Assembly: GCA_963575645.1 (NCBI GenBank)
Contig: OY754466.1
Coordinates: 31,714,001 to 31,778,000 of the forward strand
DNA: 64,000 bases
Direction: 5' to 3'
Source of the DNA: Xanthostigma xanthostigma
Lineage: Eukaryota > Arthropoda > Insecta > Raphidioptera > Raphidiidae
Shown: positions 1 to 14,000 of the stretch, piece by piece
How positions within the stretch are numbered: position 1 is the first letter of the stretch
Layout: each line of letters starts with the position of its first letter
Position numbers and translations under genes: made by a program
The notes under the pieces: generated by a model
What the model was told of the DNA's origin: nothing
Seen by the model: only the letters and a program-made list of their open reading frames with translations
Database searches by the model: none

Positions 1-165
1 CAATTAGGTGCAAATGAGTCCTTATAGACAAAATTGCTTTATTTCATGAGGGTAAGTCTATTTACACTATAACATTCAGGTTTGGATCATTCTCTCATAA
101 GAAAATGCAAACTGCATATTAACCATTATTTTAACGCATACAAGCAGTTTTTACATGCTTTATGA
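1..165 (+). repeat. Reference monomer used for phasing
   Basis: This is the first complete monomer and the phase used here: position 1 is the c of caattagg and position 165 the final a of tatga. Numbered this way, the main variable sites are 7-18 (ggggcaaatgag, ggtgcaaatgag, gcgtgcaaatgag, gtgtgtaaatgag, ggggttaatgag, gggcaaagggg), 44-54 (catgagggtaag, catgaaggttag, acaaaggtaag, ataaaggtaag, cattaagggtaag), 118-130 (attaaccattatt, atttactatcatt, attagccattatt, atataccattatt) and 135-145 (gcatacaag, gcagacaag, gctgacaag, gcttacaag, gcattcaag, gcagagaag). Combinations of these variants identify individual monomers and reveal the higher-order repeats. Phase is arbitrary, because an internal array has no natural start. 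Confidence 0.95.
101..113. other. Short dyad in each monomer (example)
   Basis: The stretch atgcaaactgcat is a perfect 5-bp inverted repeat (atgca, tgcat) around aac, present in most monomers near phase position 105. Two further dyads recur: aagca and tgctt around nine bases in the aagcagtttttacatgctt block near 142-160, and gcaa and ttgc around aa near 28-37, which grows to taagcaa and ttgctta in the taagcaaaattgctta variants, for example near 7,612 and 13,219. They could form small hairpins; whether they do is unknown. Confidence 0.6.
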
Positions 166-3100
166 CAATTAGGGGCAAATAAGTCCTTATAGGCAAAATG
201 GCTTTATTTCGTGAAGGTAAGTCTATTTACACTATAACATTCAGGTTTGGATCATTCTCTCATAAGAAAATGCAAACTGCATATTAACCATTATTTTAAC
301 GCAGACAAGCAGTTTTTACATGCTTTACGACAATTAGGTGCAAATGAGTCCTCATAGGCAAAATTGCTTTATTTCATGAGGGTTAGTCTATTTACACTAT
401 AACATTTAGGTTTGGATCATTCTCTCATAAGGAAATGCAAACTGCATATTTACTATCATTTTAACGCTTACAAGCAGTTTTTACATGCTTTATGACAATT
501 AGGGCAAAGGGGTCCTTATAGGCAAAATTGCTTTATTTTACAAAGGTTAGTCTATTTTCACTATAACATTCAGGTTTGGATCATTCTCTCATAAGAAAAT
601 GCAAACTGCCTATTAACCATTATTTTAACGCATTTAAGCAGTTTTTACATGCTTTATGACAATTAGGTGCAAATGAGTCTTTATAGGCAAAATTGCTTTA
701 TTTCATGAGGGTAAGTCTACTTACACTATAACATTTAGGTTTGGATCATTCTCTCATAAGAAAATGCAAACTGCATATTAACCAATATTTTAACGCATAC
801 AAACAGTTTTTACAAGCTTTATGACAATTAGGTGCAAATGAGTCCTTATAGGCAAAATTGCTTTATTTCATGAAGGGTAAGTCTATTTACACTATGACAT
901 TCAGGTTTGGATCTTTCTCTCATAAGAAAATGCAAACTGCATATATACCATTATTTAAACGCAGACAAGCAGTTTTTACATGCTTTACGACAATTAGGTG
1001 CAAATGAGTCTTTATAGGCAAAATTGCTTTATTTCATGAGGGTAAGTCTACTTACACTATAACATTTAGGTTTGGATCATTCTCTCATAAGAAAATGCAA
1101 ACTGCATATTAACCAATATTTTAACGCATACAAACAGTTTTTACAAGCTTTATGACAATTAGGTGCAAATGAGTCCTTATAGGCAAAATTGCTTAATTTT
1201 ATAAAGGTAAGTCTATTTACACTATAACATTTAGGTTTGGATCATTCTTTCATAAGAAAATGCAATCTGCATATTTACTATCATTATAAAGCATACAAGC
1301 AGTTTTTACATGCTTTATGACAATTAGGGGCACATGAGTCCTTATAGGCAAAATTGCTTTATTTCATGAGGGTAAGTCTATTTACACTATAACATTCAGG
1401 TTTGGATCATTCTCTCATAAGAAAATGCAAACTGCATATTAACCATTATTTTAACGCATACAAGCAGTTTTTACATGCTTTATGACAATTAGGGGTTAAT
1501 GAGTCCTTATAGGCAAAATTGCTTTATTTCATGAAGGTTAGTCTATTTACACTATAACATTTAGGTTTGGATTATTCTCTCATAAGAAAATGCAAACTGC
1601 ATATTAACCATTATTTTAACGCAGACAAGCAGTTTTTACATGCTTCACGACAATTGTGTGTAAATGAGTCCTTATAGGCAAAATTGCTTTATTTTACAAA
1701 GGTAAGTCTATTTACACTATATCATTCAGGTTTGGATCATTCTCTCATAAGAAAATGCAAACTGCATATTAACCATTATTTTAACGCATTCAAGCAGTTT
1801 TTACATGCTTTATGACAATTAGGGGCAAATGAGTCCTTATAGGCAAAATTGCTTTATTTCATTAAGGGTAAGTCTATTTACACTATAACATTCAGGTCTG
1901 GATCTTTCTCTCATAAGAAAATGCAAACTGCATATTAGCCATTATTTAAACGCAGACAAGCAGTTTTTACATGCTTTACGACAATTAGGTGCAAATGAGT
2001 CTTTATAGGCAAAATTGCTTTATTTCATGAGGGTAAGTCTATTTACACTATAACATTCAGGTTTGGATCATTCTCTCATAAAAAAATGCAAACTGCATAT
2101 TAACCATTTTTTTAACGCTGACAAGCTGTTTTTACATGCTTTATGACTATTAGGGGCAAACGAGTCCTTATAGGCAAAATTGCTTTATTTCATAAAGGTA
2201 AGTCTATTTACACTATAACATTCAGGTTTGGATCATTCTCTCGTAAGAAAATGCAAACTGCATATTAACCAATTTTTTAACGCTGACAAGCTGTTTTTAC
2301 ATGCTTTACGACAATTAGGTGTAAATGAGTCCTTATAGGCAAAATTGCTTTATTTCATGAGGGTAAGTCTATTTACACTATAACATTCAGGTTTGGATCA
2401 TTCTCTCATAAGAAAATGCAAACTGCATATTAACCATTATTTTAACGCATACAAGCAGTTTTTACATGCTTTATGACAATTAGGGGCAAATAAGTCCTTA
2501 TAGGCAAAATTGCTTAATTTCGTGAAGGTAAGTCTATTTACACTATAACATTCAGGTTTGGATCATTCTCTCATAAGAAAATGCAAACTGCATATTAACC
2601 ATTATTTTAACGCAGACAAGCAGTTTTTACATGCTTTACGACAATTAGGTGCAAATGAGTCCTCATAGGCAAAATTGCTTTATTTCATGAGGGTTAGTCT
2701 ATTTACACTATAACATTTAGGTTTGGATCATTCTCTCATAAGGAAATGCAAACTGCATATTTACTATCATTTTAACGCTTACAAGCAGTTTTTACATGCT
2801 TTATGACAATTAGGGCAAAGGGGTCCTTATAGGCAAAATTGCTTTATTTTACAAAGGTTAGTCTATTTTCACTATAACATTCAGGTTTGGATCATTCTCT
2901 CATAAGAAAATGCAAACTGCCTATTAACCATTATTTTAACGCATACAAGCAGTTTTTACATGCTTTATGACAATTAGGGGCACATGAGTCCTTATAGGCA
3001 AAATTGCTTTATTTCATGAAGGGTAAGTCTATTTACACTATAACATTCAGGTTTGGATCTTTCTCTCATAAGAAAATGCAAACTGCATATATACCATTAT

Positions 3101-5117
3101 TTAAACGCAGACAAGCAGTTTTTACATGCTTTACGACAATTAGGGGCAAATAAGTCCTTATAGGCAAAATTGCTTTATTTCGTGAAGGTAAGTCTATTTA
3201 CACTATAACATTCAGGTTTGGATCATTCTCTCATAAGAAAATGCAAACTGCATATTAACCATTATTTTAACGCAGACAAGCTGTTTTTACATGCTTTACG
3301 ACAATTAGGTGTAAATGAGTCCTTATAGGCAAAATTGCTTTATTTCATGAGGGTAAGTCTATTTACACTATAACATTCAGGTTTGGATCATTCTCTCATA
3401 AGAAAATGCAAACTGCATATTAACCATTATTTTAACGCATACAAGCAGTTTTTACATGCTTTATGACAATTAGGGGCAAATAAGTCCTTATAGGCAAAAT
3501 TGCTTTATTTCGTGAAGGTAAGTCTATTTACACTATAACATTCAGGTTTGGATCATTCTCTCATAAGAAAATGCAAACTGCATATTAACCATTATTTTAA
3601 CGCAGACAAGCAGTTTTTACATGCTTTACGACAATTAGGTGCAAATGAGTCCTCATAGGCAAAATTGCTTTATTTCATGAGGGTTAGTCTATTTACACTA
3701 TAACATTTAGGTTTGGATCATTCTCTCATAAGGAAATGCAATCTGCATATTTACTATCATTTTAACGCTTACAAGCAGTTTTTACATGCTTTATGACAAT
3801 TAGGGCAAAGGGGTCCTTATAGGCAAAATTGCTTTATTTTACAAAGGTTAGTCTATTTTCACTATATCATTCAGGTTTGGATCATTCTCTCATAAGAAAA
3901 TGCAAACTGCCTATTAACCATTATTTTAACGCATACAAGCAGTTTTTACATGCTTTATGACAATTAGGGGCACATGAGTCCTTATAGGCAAAATTGCTTT
4001 ATTTCATGAGGGTAAGTCTATTTACACTATAACATTCAGGTTTGGATCATTCTCTCATAAGAAAATGCAAACTGCATATTAACCATTATTTTAACGCATA
4101 CAAGCAGTTTTTACATGCTTTATGACAATTAGGGGTTAATGAGTCCTTATAGGCAAAATTGCTTTATTTCATGAAGGTTAGTCTATTTACACTATAACAT
4201 TTAGGTTTGGATTATTCTCTCATAAGAAAATGCAAACTGCATATTAACCATTATTTTAACGCAGACAAGCAGTTTTTACATGCTTCACGACAATTGTGTG
4301 TAAATGAGTCCTTATAGGCAAAATTGCTTTATTTTACAAAGGTAAGTCTATTTACACTATATCATTCAGGTTTGGATCATTCTCTCATAAGAAAATGCAA
4401 ACTGCATATTAACCATTATTTTAACGCATTCAAGCAGTTTTTACATGCTTTATGACAATTAGGGGCAAATGAGTCCTTATAGGCAAAATTGCTTTATTTC
4501 ATTAAGGGTAAGTCTATTTACACTATAACATTCAGGTCTGGATCTTTCTCTCATAAGAAAATGCAAACTGCATATTAGCCATTATTTAAACGCAGACAAG
4601 CAGTTTTTACATGCTTTACGACAATTAGGTGCAAATGAGTCTTTATAGGCAAAATTGCTTTATTTCATGAGGGTAAGTCTATTTACACTATAACATTCAG
4701 GTTTGGATCATTCTCTCATAAGAAAATGCAAACTGCATATTAACCATTTTTTTAACGCTGACAAGCTGTTTTTACATGCTTTATGACTATTAGGGGCAAA
4801 CGAGTCCTTATAGGCAAAATTGCTTTATTTCATAAAGGTAAGTCTATTTACACTATAACATTCAGGTTTGGATCATTCTCTCGTAAGAAAATGCAAACTG
4901 CATATTAACCATTTTTTTAACGCTGACAAGCTGTTTTTACATGCTTTACGACAAATAGGTGTAAATGAGTCCTTATAGGCAAAATTGCTTTATTTCATGA
5001 GGGTAAGTCTATTTACACTATAACATTCAGGTTTGGATCATTCTCTCATAAGAAAATGCAAACTGCATATTAACCATTATTTTAACGCATACAAGCAGTT
5101 TTTACATGCTTTATGAC

Positions 5118-5281
5118 AATTAGGGGCAAATAAGTCCTTATAGGCAAAATTGCTTTATTTCGTGAAGGTAAGTCTATTTACACTATAACATTCAGGTTTG
5201 GATCATTCTCTCATAAGAAAATGCAAACTGCATATACCATTATTTTAACGCAGACAAGCAGTTTTTACATGCTTTACGACA
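5118..5281 (+). repeat. Shortened monomer with internal 3-bp deletion
   Basis: This monomer reads gcatataccattatttt where most read gcatattaaccattatttt, a three-base loss. The same shortened type, in the same context, lies near 18,095 and 31,287, which are 13,192 bp apart. It is a lineage marker linking 1-6.8 kb to the two 13.2-kb copies. Confidence 0.75.
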
Positions 5282-5444
5282 ATTAGGTGCAAATGAGTCC
5301 TCATAGGCAAAATTGCTTTATTTCATGAGGGTTAGTCTATTTACACTATAACATTTAGGTTTGGATCATTCTCTCATAAGGAAATGCAAACTGCATATTT
5401 ACTATCATTTTAACGCTTACAAGCAGTTTTTACATGCTTTACGA

Positions 5445-8400
5445 CAATTAGGTGCAAATGAGTCTTTATAGGCAAAATTGCTTTATTTCATGAGGGTAAG
5501 TCTACTTACACTATAACATTTAGGTTTGGATCATTCTCTCATAAGAAAATGCAAACTGCATATTAACCAATATTTTAACGCATACAAACAGTTTTTACAA
5601 GCTTTATGACAATTAGGTGCAAATGAGTCCTTATAGGCAAAATTGCTTAATTTTATGAGGGTTAGTCTATTTACACTATAACATTTAGGTTTGGATCATT
5701 CTTTCATAAGAAAATGCAAACTGCATATTTACTATCATTATAAAGCATACAAGCAGTTTTTACATGCTTTATGACAATTAGGGGCACATGAGTCCTTATA
5801 GGCAAAATTGCTTTATTTCATGAAGGTTAGTCTATTTTCACTATAACATTCAGGGTTGGATCGTTCTCTCATAAAAAAATGCAAACTGCATATTATCCAT
5901 TATTTTAACGCATACAAGCAGTTTTTACATGCTTTATGACAATTAGGGGCAAATGAGTCCTTATAGGCAAAATTGCTTTATTTCATGAAGGTAAGTCTAT
6001 TTTCACTATAACATTCACGTTTGGATCGTTCTCTCATAAGAAAATGCAAACTGCATATTAACCATTATTTTAACGCATACAAGCAGTTTTTACATGCTTT
6101 ATGACAATTAGGGGCAAATGAGTCCTTATAGGCAAAATTGCTTTATTTCATAAAGGTAAGTCTATTTAGACTATAACATTCAGGTTTGGATCATTCTCTC
6201 ATAAGAAAATGCAAACTGCATATTAACCATTATTTTAACCCTGACAAGCAGTTTTTACATGCTTTACGACAATTAGGTGCAAATGAGTCCTTATAGGCAA
6301 AATTGCTTTATTTCATGAGGGTAAGTCTATTTACACTATAACATTCAGGTTTGGATCATTCTCTCATAAAAAAATGCAAACTGCATATTATCCATTATTT
6401 TAACGCATACAAGCAGTTTTTACATGCTTTATGACAATTAGGGGCAAATGAGTCCTTATAGGCAAAATTGCTTTATTTCATGAAGGTAAGTCTATTTCCA
6501 CTATAACATTCAGGTTTGGATCATTCTCTCATAAGAAAATGCAAACTGCATATTAACAATTATTTTAACGCAGACAAGCAGTTTTTACATGCTTTACGAC
6601 AATTAGGTGTAAATGAGTCCTTATAGGCAAAATTGCTTTATTTCATGAGGGTTAGTCTTTTTACACTATAACAATTACGTTTGGATCATTCTCTCATAAG
6701 AAAATGCAAACTGCATATTTACTATCATTTTAACGCTTACAAGCAGTTTTCACATGCTTTATGACAATTAGGTGCAAATAAGTCCTTATAGGCAAAATTG
6801 CTTTATTTCATGAGGGTAAGTCTACTTACACTATAACATTCAGGTTTGGATCATTCTCTCATAAGAAAATGCAAACTGCATATTAACCATTATTTTAACG
6901 CATACAAGCAGTTTTTACATGCTTTATGACAATTAGGGGCAAATGCGTCCTTATAGGCAAAATTGCTTTATTTAATGAAGGTTAGTCTATTTACACTATA
7001 ACATTCAGGTTGAGATCGTTCTCTCATAAGAAAATGCTAACTGCATATCAACCATTATTTTAACGCAGCCAAGCAGTTTTTACATGCTTCACGACAATTG
7101 CGTGCAAATGAGTCCTTATAGGCAAAATTGCTTTATTTTACAAAGGTAAGTCTATTTTCACTAAAACATTCAGGTTTGGATCATTCTCTCATAAGAAAAT
7201 GCAAACTGCATATTAACTATTATTTTAACGCATACAAGCAGTTTTACATGCTTTATGACAATTAGGGGCAAATGGGTCCTTATAGGCAAAATTGCTTTAT
7301 TTCATGAAGGTTAGTCTATTTACACTATAACATTCAGGTTTGGATCTTTCTCTCATAAGAAAATGCAAACTGCATAATAACCATTATTTAAACGCAGACA
7401 AGCAGTTTTTACATGCTTTACGACAATTAGGTGCAAATGAGTCTTTATAGGCAAAATTGCTTTATTTCATAAAGGTAAGTCTATTTACACTATAACATTT
7501 AGGTTTGGATCATTCTCTCATAAGAAAATGCAAACTGCATATTAACCATTATTTTAACGCATACAAGCAGTTTTTACAAGTTTATGACAATTAGGTGCAA
7601 ATGAGTCCTTATAAGCAAAATTGCTTAATTTCATGAGGGTTAGTCTATTTACACTATAACATTTAGGTTTGGATCATTCTTTCATAAGAAAATGCAAACT
7701 GCATATTTACTATCATTATAACGCATACAAGCAGGTTTTACATGCTTTATGACAATTAGGGGCAAATGAGTCCTTATAGGCAAAATTGCTTTATTTCATG
7801 AAGGTTAGTCTATTTACACTATAACATTCAGGTTTGGATCATTCTCTCATAAGAAAATGCAAACTGCATATTTACTATCATTATAACGCATACAAGCAGT
7901 TTTTACATGCTTTATGACAATTAGGGGCAAATGAGTCCTTATAGGCAAAATTGCTTTTTTTCATTAAGGTAAGTCTATTTAGACTATAACATTCAGGTTT
8001 GGATCATTCTCTCATAAGAAAATGCAAACTGCATATTAACCATTATTTTAACCCTGACAAGCAGTTTTTACATGCTTTACGACAATTAGGTGCAAATGAG
8101 TCCTTATAGGCAAAATTGCTTTATTTCATGAGGGTAAGTCTATTTACACTATAACATTCAGGTTTGGATCATTCTCTCATAAGAAAATGCAAACTGCATA
8201 TTAACCATTATTTTAACGCATACAAGCAGTTTTTACATGCTTTATGACAATTAGGGGCAAATAAGTCCTTATAGGCAAAATGGCTTTATTTCGTGAAGGT
8301 AAGTCTATTTACACTATAACATTCAGGTTTGGATCATTCTCTCATAAGAAAATGCAAACTGCATATTAACCATTATTTTAACGCAGACAAGCAGTTTTTA

Positions 8401-11053
8401 CATGCTTTACGACAATTAGGTGCAAATGAGTCCTCATAGGCAAAATTGCTTTATTTCATGAGGGTTAGTCTATTTACACTATAACATTTAGGTTTGGATC
8501 ATTCTCTCATAAGGAAATGCAAACTGCATATTTACTATCATTTTAACGCTTACAAGCAGTTTTTACATGCTTTATGACAATTAGGGCAAAGGGGTCCTTA
8601 TAGGCAAAATTGCTTTATTTTACAAAGGTTAGTCTATTTTCACTATAACATTCAGGTTTGGATCATTCTCTCATAAGAAAATGCAAACTGCCTATTAACC
8701 ATTATTTTAACGCATACAAGCAGTTTTTACATGCTTTATGACAATTAGGGGCACATGAGTCCTTATAGGCAAAATTGCTTTATTTCATGAAGGGTAAGTC
8801 TATTTACACTATGACATTCAGGTTTGGATCTTTCTCTCATAAGAAAATGCAAACTGCATATATACCATTATTTAAACGCAGACAAGCAGTTTTTACATGC
8901 TTTACGACAATTAGGTGCAAATGAGTCTTTATAGGCAAAATCGCTTTATTTCATGAGGGTAAGTCTACTTACACTATAACATTTAGGTTTGGATCATTCT
9001 CTCATAAGAAAATGCAAACTGCATATTAACCAATATTTTAACGCATACAAACAGTTTTTACAAGCTTTATGACAATTAGGTGCAAATGAGTCCTTATAGG
9101 CAAAATTGCTTAATTTTATAAAGGTAAGTCTATTTACACTATAACATTTAGGTTTGGATCATTCTTTCATAAGAAAATGCAATCTGCATATTTACTATCA
9201 TTATAAAGCATACAAGCAGTTTTTACATGCTTTATGACAATTAGGGGCACATGAGTCCTTATAGGCAAAATTGCTTTATTTCATGAGGGTAAGTCTATTT
9301 ACACTATAACATTCAGGTTTGGATCATTCTCTCATAAGAAAATGCAAACTGCATATTAACCATTATTTTAACGCATACAAGCAGTTTTTACATGCTTTAT
9401 GACAATTAGGGGTTAATGAGTCCTTATAGGCAAAATTGCTTTATTTCATGAAGGTTAGTCTATTTACACTATAACATTTAGGTTTGGATTATTCTCTCAT
9501 AAGAAAATGCAAACTGCATATTAACCATTATTTTAACGCAGACAAGCAGTTTTTACATGCTTCACGACAATTGTGTGTAAATGAGTCCTTATAGGCCAAA
9601 TTGCTTTATTTTACAAAGGTAAGTCCATTTACACTATATCATTCAGGTTTGGATCATTCTCTCATAAGAAAATGCAAACTGCATATTAACCATTATTTTA
9701 ACGCATTCAAGCAGTTTTTACATGCTTTATGACAATTAGGGGCAAATGAGTCCTTATAGGCAAAATTGCTTTATTTCATTAAGGGTAAGTCTATTTACAC
9801 TATAACATTCAGGTCTGGATCTTTCTCTCATAAGAAAATGCAAACTGCATATTAGCCATTATTTAAACGCAGACAAGCAGTTTTTACATGCTTTACGACA
9901 AATAGGTGCAAATGAGTCTTTATAGGCAAAATTGCTTTATTTCATGAGGGTAAGTCTATTTACACTATAACATTCAGGTTTGGATCATTCTCTCATAAAA
10001 AAATGCAAACTGCATATTAACCATTTTTTTAACGCTGACAAGCTGTTTTTACATGCTTTATGACTATTAGGGGCAAACGAGTCCTTATAGGCAAAATTGC
10101 TTTATTTCATAAAGGTAAGTCTATTTACACTATAACATTCAGGTTTGGATCATTCTCTCGTAAGAAAATGCAAACTGCATATTAACCATTTTTTTAACGC
10201 TGACAAGCTGTTTTTACATGCTTTACGACAATTAGGTGTAAATGAGTCCTTATAGGCAAAATTGCTTTATTTCATGAGGGTAAGTCTATTTACACTATAA
10301 CATTCAGGTTTGGATCATTCTCTCATAAGAAAATGCAAACTGCATATTAACCATTATTTTAACGCATACAAGCAGTTTTTACATGCTTTATGACAATTAG
10401 GGGCAAATAAGTCCTTATAGGCAAAATTGCTTTATTTCGTGAAGGTAAGTCTATTTACACTATAACATTCAGGTTTGGATCATTCTCTCATAAGAAAATG
10501 CAAACTGCATATTAACCATTATTTTAACGCAGACAAGCAGTTTTTACATGCTTTACGACAATTAGGTGCAAATGAGTCCTCATAGGCAAAATTGCTTTAT
10601 TTCATGAGGGTTAGTCTATTTACACTATAACATTTAGGTTTGGATCATTCTCTCATAAGGAAATGCAAACTGCATATTTACTATCATTTTAACGCTTACA
10701 AGCAGTTTTTACATGCTTTATGACAATTAGGGCAAAGGGGTCCTTATAGGCAAAATTGCTTTATTTTACAAAGGTTAGTCTATTTTCACTATAACATTCA
10801 GGTTTGGATCATTCTCTCATAAGAAAATGCAAACTGCCTATTAACCATTATTTTAACGCATACAAGCAGTTTTTACATGCTTTATGACAATTAGGGGCAC
10901 ATGAGTCCTTATAGGCAAAATTGCTTTATTTCATGAAGGGTAAGTCTATTTACACTATAACATTCAGGTTTGGATCTTTCTCTCATAAGAAAATGCAAAC
11001 TGCATATATACCATTATTTAAACGCAGACAAGCAGTTTTTACATGCTTTACGA
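5445..11053 (+). repeat. 5,609-bp subrepeat (34 monomers), first copy
   Basis: A second periodicity overlaps the 13.2-kb unit. The monomer with ggtgcaaatgagtcttta starts at 5,445 and 11,054, the cagggttggatcgttc monomer lies at 5,852 and 11,461, and the aaatgcgtcc monomer at 6,941 and 12,550; all pairs are 5,609 bp apart. Because this copy starts before 6,857, the 34-mer probably existed before the 13.2-kb unit was duplicated, with the 13.2-kb repeat being one 34-mer plus a related segment of about 46 monomers (7,585 bp). Confidence 0.85.
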
Positions 11054-14000
11054 CAATTAGGTGCAAATGAGTCTTTATAGGCAAAATTGCTTTATTTCAT
11101 GAGGGTAAGTCTACTTACACTATAACATTTAGGTTTGGATCATTCTCTCATAAGAAAATGCAAACTGCATATTAACCAATATTTTAACGCATACAAACAG
11201 TTTTTACAAGCTTTATGACAATTAGGTGCAAATGAGTCCTTATAGGCAAAATTGCTTAATTTTATGAGGGTTAGTCTATTTACACTATAACATTTAGGTT
11301 TGGATCATTCTTTCATAAGAAAATGCAAACTGCATATTTACTATCATTATAAAGCATACAAGCAGTTTTTACATGCTTTATGACAATTAGGGGCACATGA
11401 GTCCTTATAGGCAAAATTGCTTTATTTCATGAAGGTTAGTCTATTTTCACTATAACATTCAGGGTTGGATCGTTCTCTCATAAAAAAATGCAAACTGCAT
11501 ATTAGCCATTATTTTAACGCATACAAGCAGTTTTTACATGCTTTATGACAATTAGGGGCAAATGAGTCCTTATAGGCAAAATTGCTTTATTTCATGAAGG
11601 TAAGTCTATTTTCACTATAACATTCACGTTTGGATCGTTCTCTCATAAGAAAATGCAAACTGCATATTAACCATTATTTTAACGCATACAAGCAGTTTTT
11701 ACATGCTTTATGACAATTAGGGGCAAATGAGTCCTTATAGGCAAAATTGCTTTATTTCATAAAGGTAAGTCTATTTAGACTATAACATTCAGGTTTGGAT
11801 CATTCTCTCATAAGAAAATGCAAACTGCATATTAACCATTATTTTAACCCTGACAAGCAGTTTTTACATGCTTTACGACAATTAGGTGCAAATGAGTCCT
11901 TATAGGCAAAATTGCTTTATTTCATGAGGGTAAGTCTATTTACACTATAACATTCAGGTTTGGATCATTCTCTCATAAAAAAATGCAAACTGCATATTAT
12001 CCATTATTTTAACGCATACAAGCAGTTTTTACATGCTTTATGACAATTAGGGGCAAATGAGTCCTTATAGGCAAAATTGCTTTATTTCATGAAGGTAAGT
12101 CTATTTCCACTATAACATTCAGGTTTGGATCATTCTCTCATAAGAAAATGCAAACTGCATATTAACAATTATTTTAACGCAGACAAGCAGTTTTTACATG
12201 CTTTACGACAATTAGGTGTAAATGAGTCCTTATAGGCAAAATTGCTTTATTTCATGAGGGTTAGTCTATTTACACTATAACAATTACGTTTGGATCATTC
12301 TCTCATAAGAAAATGCAAACTGCATATTTACTATCATTTTAACGCTTACAAGCAGTTTTCACATGCTTTATGACAATTAGGTGCAAATAAGTCCTTATAG
12401 GCAAAATTGCTTTATTTCATGAGGGTAAGTCTACTTACACTATAACATTCAGGTTTGGATCATTCTCTCATAAGAAAATGCAAACTGCATATTAACCATT
12501 ATTTTAACGCATACAAGCAGTTTTTACATGCTTTATGACAATTAGGGGCAAATGCGTCCTTATAGGCAAAATTGCTTTATTTAATGAAGGTTAGTCTATT
12601 TACACTATAACATTCAGGTTGAGATCGTTCTCTCATAAGAAAATGCTAACTGCATATCAACCATTATTTTAACGCAGCCAAGCAGTTTTTACATGCTTCA
12701 CGACAATTGCGTGCAAATGAGTCCTTATAGGCAAAATTGCTTTATTTTACAAAGGTAAGTCTATTTTCACTATAACATTCAGGTTTGGATCATTCTCTCA
12801 TAAGAAAATGCAAACTGCATATTAACTATTATTTTAACGCATACAAGCAGTTTTACATGCTTTATGACAATTAGGGGCAAATGGGTCCTTATAGGCAAAA
12901 TTGCTTTATTTCATGAAGGTTAGTCTATTTACACTATAACATTCAGGTTTGGATCTTTCTCTCATAAGAAAATGCAAACTGCATAATAACCATTATTTAA
13001 ACGCAGACAAGCAGTTTTTACATGCTTTACGACAATTAGGTGCAAATGAGTCTTTATAGGCAAAATTGCTTTATTTCATAAAGGTAAGTCTATTTACACT
13101 ATAACATTTAGGTTTGGATCATTCTCTCATAAGAAAATGCAAACTGCATATTAACCATTATTTTAACGCATACAAGCAGTTTTTACAAGTTTATGACAAT
13201 TAGGTGCAAATGAGTCCTTATAAGCAAAATTGCTTAATTTCATGAGGGTTAGTCTATTTACACTATAACATTTAGGTTTGGATCATTCTTTCATAAGAAA
13301 ATGCAAACTGCATATTTACTATCATTATAACGCATACAAGCAGGTTTTACATGCTTTATGACAATTAGGGGCAAATGAGTCCTTATAGGCAAAATTGCTT
13401 TATTTCATGAAGGTTAGTCTATTTACACTATAACATTCAGGTTTGGATCATTCTCTCATAAGAAAATGCAAACTGCATATTTACTATCATTATAACGCAT
13501 ACAAGCAGTTTTTACATGCTTTATGACAATTAGGGGCAAATGAGTCCTTATAGGCAAAATTGCTTTTTTTCATTAAGGTAAGTCTATTTAGACTATAACA
13601 TTCAGGTTTGGATCATTCTCTCATAAGAAAATGCAAACTGCATATTAACCATTATTTTAACCCTGACAAGCAGTTTTTACATGCTTTACGACAATTAGGT
13701 GCAAATGAGTCCTTATAGGCAAAATTGCTTTATTTCATGAGGGTAAGTCTATTTACACTATAACATTCAGGTTTGGATCATTCTCTCATAAGAAAATGCA
13801 AACTGCATATTAACCATTATTTTAACGCATACAAGCAGTTTTTACATGCTTTATGACAATTAGGGGCAAATAAGTCCTTATAGGCAAAATGGCTTTATTT
13901 CGTGAAGGTAAGTCTATTTACACTATAACATTCAGGTTTGGATCATTCTCTCATAAGAAAATGCAAACTGCATATTAACCATTATTTTAACGCAGACAAG

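Larger units (their letters stand above)
1..6856 (+). repeat. Forward monomers with scrambled local duplications
   Basis: This block precedes the clean 13.2-kb higher-order repeat and looks like a rearranged relative of it. Positions 1 to about 630 recur 2,311 bp later (14 monomers): the monomer with cctcatagg starts at 331 and 2642, and the gggcaaagggg monomer at 496 and 2807. The latter recurs after another 990 bp at 3797, and the gtgtaaatg monomer at 2312 and 3302. The opening also matches 8,083 onward (offset 8,082 bp), then shifts by one monomer (offset 7,917 bp from about 800), because the monomer at 660 duplicates the one at 991. Such offset changes in whole-monomer steps are the expected trace of unequal exchange. 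Confidence 0.85.
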
